A stretch of 64,000 bases of DNA from Blastocystis sp. Blastoise (lineage: Eukaryota; Sar; Bigyra; Opalinata; Blastocystidae): contig JBBPEB010000011.1 of NCBI GenBank assembly GCA_039096225.1, positions 558,001-622,000 on the forward strand, read 5' to 3'. The translations under genes and the position numbers were made by a program. Below, in pieces: positions 58,101-64,000 of this stretch. The notes below the pieces were generated by a model, which did no database searches, had not been told where the DNA came from, and saw nothing but the letters and a program-made list of their open reading frames with translations. Every line of letters starts with the position of its first letter. Position 1 is the first letter of the stretch.

Positions 58101-60641
58101 TTTATTATATTAATATTATTACATCTATTTATTATATTAGTATTATTATTATATCAATTTATTATATTAATAGTATTATTACATCTATTTATTATATTAA
58201 TAGTATTATTACATCTATTTATTATATTAATAGTATTATTACATCTATTTATTATATTAATAGTATTATATCTATTTATTATATTAATAGTATTATATCA
58301 ATTTATTATATTAATATTATTACATCTATTTATTATATTAGTATTATTATTATATCAATTTATTATATTAATATTATTACATCTATTTATTATATTAATA
58401 GTATTATATCAATTTATTATATTAATAGCATTATTACATCTATTTATTATATTAATATTATTACATCTATTTATTATATTAATAGTATTATATCAATTTA
58501 TTATATTAATATTATTACATCTATTTATTATATTAGTATTATTATTATATCAATTTATTATATTAATATTATTATTACATCAATTTATTATATTAATATT
58601 ATTACATCTATTTCTTATATTAATATTATTACATCTATTTATTATATTAATATTATTATTACATCAATTTATTATATTAATATTATTACATCTATTTCTT
58701 ATATTAATATTATTATTACATCAATTTATTATATTAATACTATTACATCTATTTATTATATTAATATTATTATACATATATATAGACAATGAAGAAAAGC
58801 ATTATACTGTTTTAGTTAATTCATTGCCTAATAAAATTTGCTATAATGATGCATACTCTACGAATACATACCAAAATAGAACTTATGAGTCTATTAAACA
58901 GTATAGACTTTTCGGTATACAGGATGGATCATTTAAGGGTATAAAATGTGTACCAAGCTGTTTCGAAAGATTATCTTACTTTGATACATCATCAAGTTTT
59001 CCCATAGATACGATGCATCTCTTTAACAACATTGTTACACTTCTTCTTTCTTTATTATTTCATTACAATTCAGATAAATACTCTTCTTTAATAGCCAAGA
59101 CATTTTTAAATAATGAAAACGAAAATGAAGATATAGATAATACATCCCATAGCGTAAACACTGAAAATAATAATGAAGCTACCTCTAATTATGCAAAAGT
59201 TAAAGCAGATAAAATAGTATCTGGTTTTCGTCTTAACAAGGAAAATATGAATATACTTAACACTCGGATAAATGATATTAACACGTTTTACAATAAGTAC
59301 GAATATGAATTCCGATTTGCTCTAAATGAGAAGAAATTTTGGTATTTATCATCTCATACAAGAATCTTTTTTTTCTCTGTTATATTACCTTTAATAACTA
59401 ACGATTTTAATATGAAAGACTCTCCCATTATATTATTGATAAATCCTTTAGCGACGATAATACGTATAATAGAAATAGAATCTCTATCATTATCTAATGA
59501 TTCAATAGACATTCTACAAAGACAATGCTATCTATTTTGTTTTTTATGTGACCTATTGCTCCCAAAAGAAATTATCAATAGTCAGATACATTTAATTCAG
59601 CATCTTTCAGATTCTATTAAGTCTAATGGATCTTCAACTTATGGATGTACTTATCAATCGGAACGATTTTATTCACATATAAAACGAATGACTTTCGGAA
59701 GGCTATGTTTCAATGAATCAAGTTTAAGATGTTTAGTACAAGATGAGATTTGTAATATTAATATTAATAATAATGTATTTGATATAAATAATAATCATAA
59801 TAATATTGATTATCCTTTAATATTAAACGAATCACAAAATATAACGGAAAATAATAGTTATTCCTTTCCAGAATTTAGGAAAATTGTCTATACAAGCAAT
59901 AGTAATATCGTAAATTTTAGAGGATTAAGAGAAGCATCGAATAAAACATTGAACGAAGAAGAAATATATTATCTACTTAAAGAATTACTTTTATCAGGGA
60001 ATATGGAAATAAAAAAAATATTATTAACCCATATAAATATAGATAATACTACAAATCTATTAGATCTATTAGACTCTGTGCTATCTTATACAAGATTAAA
60101 GGAAAACATGAAGTTGTTACAAATGTATTATTATTCCGAAATATTAGTAAATGAAAATTTAGTTTTTACTTCTACAGATGAATATGAAGGTATTGAAAAA
60201 ATTGATAACTCATATATCGCGTATTCACTGGATAAAGATCATCCAAAAGACTCTATTCATTTGATAAAAGCACTATACTATATTCAGATATATGATGTAG
60301 TACTAATTAGAAAACATGAATATCCTCAGCCACATAAATCAACCACTAATATTTTTTTCATTATAAATGACTCAAATAATGTAGTACCTTCGAATTCAAA
60401 ATATGGATCACCTTTTTTATCATTAACTCATATTATACCTGATAATATGGTAGTTTCTGATATACATAATAATAATATAGATGAGGAATCACATTCTAAA
60501 GTATATACTACTTATTCATATATATATATTAATACTATTAATGTTTATCATAGACAAATATTCGAAAGAACCAATCCAGTATTCCAGTTTATAATCCGGA
60601 ATCAATTCAAACATCAACAGTATTTACTTCACGTTATTTAG
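55129..60641 (+). CDS. Tnp2-type DNA transposase (CACTA/Plavaka-like), four exons
   Basis: Exons 55129-55350, 55399-55741, 55798-56511 and 58786-60641 add up to 3135 bases, exactly 1045 codons, which supports the joins. Landmarks in order: a CSSCNSF...CKDLSCKVSKC zinc-binding region; VFTLTCDGISIFSHSLSEYN and SFPILLKLLNYNY, the Tnp2 start (D-G and the WPVLL-x-x-LN block); GSASSFPCRCCELEW; then after the long intron FPIDTMHLFNNIV, and IHLIQHLSDSIKSNG with SERFYSHIKR. Such enzymes cut out and insert class II transposons with a DDE/D core. The third intron (2274 bp) is a satellite. Terminal inverted repeats and target duplication were not found. The frame is intact. Confidence 0.8.
56512..58785 (+). 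repeat. Intron 3 of the transposase: higher-order satellite with a 429-bp period
   Basis: The intron begins GTATATTATT and ends CATATATATAG. It is filled with 21- to 24-bp units of the type TATTACATCTATTTATTATA plus TTAATAG. A marker variant (TTAATAGCATTATTACATC) recurs at about 56791, 57220, 57649 and 58078, exactly 429 bases apart, with another near 58420. All units are multiples of three, so the intron is an open frame (LHLFIILIV repeats), which is not part of the protein. Confidence 0.9.
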
Positions 60642-60893
60642 AATCAATCCAATCATTTTTTTAATTTTTCTGTTATATTTATAATATAGTTTATTAATCA
60701 ATAATCTCTATAAGATTTATTATATATATTTTATGTATATTTTCTAAATAGTATTTATAATAAGAACTGCAACATCGGTTTATTCTTTTGTTTATTAATA
60801 ATATAAATTTATGTTTATATCTAGTTAATTACAAGCATTGTAATTAAACGTAAGAATGCACCATATTTTCATATAATCAGTATATAAGTGTCA

Positions 60894-60927
<34 letters not shown>

Positions 60928-61446
60928 TGATTTTGAAAAATTCATATAACTTGAGACATTACTCCATGTATTAAAAAGATGACATGTTGCAATTTTAGAT
61001 TAACACTCAGCTGTATATCGTAATAGAAATTGTTCTTATCATTTCAGCATTTTGCTAATCAATTTAGCTTTATTTTATTCATATATTTATTCTTTAACAT
61101 GCAAAGGTACATATCAATAATAATAATATTACGCACTTATTTTTGAACGAAGGAATATAATTAATCATTTATAGAAGAAAAAAGTAATAAGGAAGATATG
61201 GAAGTTACATTAAGTTTATATTTACAAAAGAATACAAAAAGGAGAGCGACTAGGATGAAGATAAAAACGTTAAGATAATCATACACGTTTTAAAAGAAAG
61301 GTAAATAGAAGGAATTAAAATAATCTATGAAAAAAATAAGAATACTGATTATGGACAGCAATAGATATCCAAAAGAAATAATTGGAGAAAAGTTAAAAAG
61401 GAAAAATCAAGTAATGATGAAGAGTAAGTATAGTAACACTACCTAA
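60642..61446. other. Gene-free region downstream of the transposase
   Basis: AT-rich with a TA microsatellite at about 60,895-60,930. No ORF, and no inverted-repeat end recognised. Confidence 0.45.
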
Positions 61447-61971
61447 TTAGGATAGAAATGGATTAGTACAAGAATACAAATATATAAATCCCAAAAAGAG
61501 TAGAAAAAGAAACAAGACACAAATAGGAGTAGAGAAGCAGGTATAAAAGCAAAAATTAGAAGATAAAGATAAATAAGAAGGATTAGAAGAAGAAGAGGAA
61601 GACAGAGTAAAAGAAGAAGAAGAATGAGTAGAGAAGCAAGTATAAAAGCAAAAATTAGAAGATAAAGATAAATAAGAAGGATTAGAAGAAGAAGAGGAAG
61701 ACAGAGTAAAAGAAGAAGAAGAATGAGTAGAGAAGCAAGTATAAAAGCAAAAATTAGAAGATAAAGATAAATAAGAAGGATTAGAAGAAGAAGAGGAAGA
61801 TAGAGTAAAAGAAGAAGAAGAATGAGTAGAGAAGCAGGTATAAAAGCAAAAATTAGAAGATAAAGATAAATAAGAAGGATTAGGAGAAGAAGAGGAAGAC
61901 AGAGTAAAAGAAGAAGAAGAATGAGTAGAGAAAATGCTAGTAAGAAAGTACAACGTGACTAAAAATATCAT
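61447..61971 (-). CDS. Possible secreted Ser-rich repeat protein, 174 aa
   Basis: An ATG-started ORF opening with a hydrophobic, signal-like MIFLVTLYFLTSIFS, then four copies of a 33-residue repeat (SFTLSSSSSSNPSYLSLS plus SNFCFYTCFSTHSSS), and a hydrophobic C-terminus. The repeat is in frame, and copies differ mainly by single bases. It lies in a purine-skewed block where ORFs are otherwise absent. That argues either for a real gene or for a chance frame through a minisatellite. Confidence 0.3.
   Translation of the reverse strand: MIFLVTLYFLTSIFSTHSSSSFTLSSSSSPNPSYLSLSSNFCFYTCFSTHSSSSFTLSSSSSSNPSYLSLSSNFCFYTCFSTHSSSSFTLSSSSSSNPSYLSLSSNFCFYTCFSTHSSSSFTLSSSSSSNPSYLSLSSNFCFYTCFSTPICVLFLFLLFLGFIYLYSCTNPFLS
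61528..61935. repeat. 99-bp minisatellite, four copies
   Basis: AGTAGAGAAGCAGGTATAAA-like starts recur at 61528, 61627, 61726, 61825 and (partial) 61924. Copies are nearly identical. The period of 99 keeps the frame of the minus-strand ORF. Confidence 0.93.
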
Positions 61972-64000
61972 GAAATAAAATATAAGTTGATAAATAGTCG
62001 TATAATTATTGTATCATCAGGAATAATAAAGAAATATTATACGATAATAAAGCGTAACTGAATAGTATTAATGATATGTATTGAAAACAAGAAGTATCAT
62101 ATTTGTTGGAAATCTTCACGAATGTGAAACAAAAAGAAAACAGCTTTAGAAATTAAAACAAAATTGTTTTTAGAAAAAGTACAATTTGAATAAGATAAAG
62201 AATATTAAAGTAGCAACAATTTCATGAGGAATAGGAAAAACTATAAGAATAAGAAGAAACAGAATGAAGAGTAATAAATTAAGGAGAAGAAATGAAAAAT
62301 AGTAGTATCAAAATATGATCAATGAAGTAAAAACGGAAAGAGAAACATCAATTTAACACTGAATGAAAAGAGTATTAGACACAATGAAAAATAATAAATA
62401 TAATAAAAGAAAGAAGCGAATGTAATAAATAAGCCAAAAATAAACATAGAAGAAAACTATGATATATACTAAGATGATTAGTATAGGAAAAAAATAAAGA
62501 TGAAGACAAGAACATAATATCAAAAATACTAGAGTATAAGAAGAATTAGAATCATTGATATTTGCATTTTCGTATAATCAATAATAGAAGAGGATGAATA
62601 ATGGATAAAGTATGAAGATTAAAAAAATAATTAGTGACAAAAAGAAGAGTCAGTATTATTGAGAAGATACATATGAGTAGACATAGCTATACCAGAAGCG
62701 ACTATTGGAGTATTAAAGCCAGAAATACATAATATCAAAGATAGGTAGTAAATAACCTTAAATAAACAAGATAAATATGAAGATTAGAATATAAGTACAG
62801 ACTAAGTAATAAAAATAAATAGTTATACAGATGATTAGCTAAGTAATAATACATGTATTAGGAACGTATATAAAGAAAGAAAAAACGAATTTAATAAGGA
62901 GAAAAATACCATTATTATAGTAGAAAGATATAAACAATAAAAAAAGATAAAGAAGGAATTAACCTAAACATATTAAAGAAAATACAAAGAGAATCATAAA
63001 TAGAACAAGAAGAGTAAAGTGTAAGAAAGAAAATGAAGATTAAAAATATAAGAAAAGAATAAATGAATGAATTATTATGAAGTTAGCCTAAAATTAAAAA
63101 CGATGAAATAGTAGAAGAATATGGAGTATTTCTATTTTGACATTTAAAAAATAAGGATAGAAGTGTCTGAACAAATAAAATTAATATTGAGTATTAGCAA
63201 AAAGTAGTAAGATAAGAAATAATTGTAAGAAACATTTAAGCGCAATATCGGAAGCAAAAGATAAGCTAATTAAAATATGATTGTAAAAAGGTGCCACAGA
63301 CATGCGACTAATAAAAAGAGGGTAGTATTAGTAACATGAGAAACGGAAGAATTATTAATTTAGAAGCAGAAGAAACTATAGTATTATAAGCAATCATTTT
63401 AGAAGAGGAAAACCAACAAAGAAAAATATTAGCATATAACTATAGTTTGATTAAGCAATATAAAGAACAAGAAGAAGACTATTAAGACCAGAAATAGTAA
63501 AAAAAGCACTAATACTGGAGGAATAAAAGAATAGTATGAATAATAAGAATAGCATGAATATTATCAATAAATGATAAATGATCGAACTGATACGAATTGC
63601 TAAATGTAACAACAAAGATAGTTGAATCTAGAAACTATCTAAATAATTATAGAAACTGTTAGAAGATAATAATTGCAACATAGTGTAAATTGAAGATGCT
63701 GAGAATGTAGGAGAAAAATAGAATCTAAAAAGAAAGTACATCGTAGTTAAAGTGAAATGTTAAGGAGTAAAAATATTAAAAAAAATAAAATAACTAAAAA
63801 CATAAAGACAGAAGGAAGAAAAGAGATATAGCTAATCATAATAAAATTAGTAGTGGAAACAATTTCTGATAAGAATAAGTACCAAACTGAAGCGAAACAA
63901 ATAGGAAAGTAAAAACATAGGGAAATATTTTAAGACCATTAGAAACTTATAGTTACGCTTATATAATAAAATAATCATAAAATCCTTTTTGATTTTTTTC
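61972..64000. other. Purine-skewed, gene-free block
   Basis: From about 61,140 to 63,960 the plus strand is dominated by A and G with very little C, unlike the A/T-balanced sequence elsewhere. Stops are frequent in all frames and no RNA gene was recognised. Confidence 0.6.

Noticed and set aside
55821-60641. A single 1606-residue protein with hundreds of LHLFIILIV-type residues
   Set aside because: The repeat part begins at a GT donor and ends at a TATAG acceptor in matching phase. Removing it joins two conserved parts of a transposase, and exon lengths sum to a whole number of codons.
1-64000. tRNA, rRNA or snRNA genes
   Set aside because: I looked for conserved T-arm and snRNA landmarks and recognised none. 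A covariance-model scan would be needed to exclude them.

Overview
The window is a piece of a very AT-rich eukaryotic chromosome. Spliceosomal introns, conserved eukaryotic housekeeping genes, Helitrons and a Tnp2-type DNA transposon show this directly. Introns are short, mostly GTATAT...TATAG, and many sit in phase 1. Two introns look like minor-spliceosome (U12, AT-AC) introns. I cannot name the lineage. An early-diverging fungus or an amoeboid protist would fit, but nothing here decides it.

Layout. (1) 1 to about 19,000: an integrated double-jelly-roll virus of the polinton-like virus/virophage type, cut by the left window edge. It carries a Dam-like methyltransferase (partial), a primase-SF3 helicase, a tyrosine recombinase, a large virion protein with an internal duplication, two tandem paralogous capsid proteins, an A32-type packaging ATPase and several core-like proteins. 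No PolB and no protease is visible. Several virion genes are interrupted, mostly by +1 frameshifts. (2) About 19,200-23,200: small spliced genes, a 244-bp tandem repeat with hairpins, and a GC-rich 117-bp foldback. (3) 23,200-36,232: host genes. These are an ERMP1-like M28 pseudo-peptidase, a membrane protein with two dynein-light-chain (LC8) folds, seryl-tRNA synthetase, a VAMP7-type longin R-SNARE, SmE, and a doubtful small ORF. (4) 36,700-53,115: an (AAT)n-rich minisatellite into which two Helitrons sharing both termini are inserted. One is non-autonomous (37,040-39,711). The other is about 12.8 kb and autonomous (40,176-53,022), with a Rep/PIF1-helicase gene. (5) 53,590-60,641: a decayed small gene and a Tnp2/Plavaka-like transposase of 1044 aa whose third intron is filled by a 429-bp higher-order satellite. 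(6) 61,450-64,000: a 99-bp coding minisatellite and a purine-skewed block without genes.

The most unusual structure is at 42,799-46,462, inside the larger Helitron. There a gene carries about 25 tandem copies of a 27-nt micro-exon (nine residues, DSGSKLLTQ type). Most copies have their own splice acceptor and donor, are separated by TA-rich introns and are all in phase 1, so any number can be included or skipped without changing frame. The Rep-helicase exons downstream have the same phase and no early ATG. This suggests the array may feed a variable repeat region onto the Helitron protein or onto a short alternative product.

Exon joins were read by eye. Three independent arithmetic checks (transposase 3135 nt = 1045 codons; Helitron exon phases; micro-exon length 27) support the main models.
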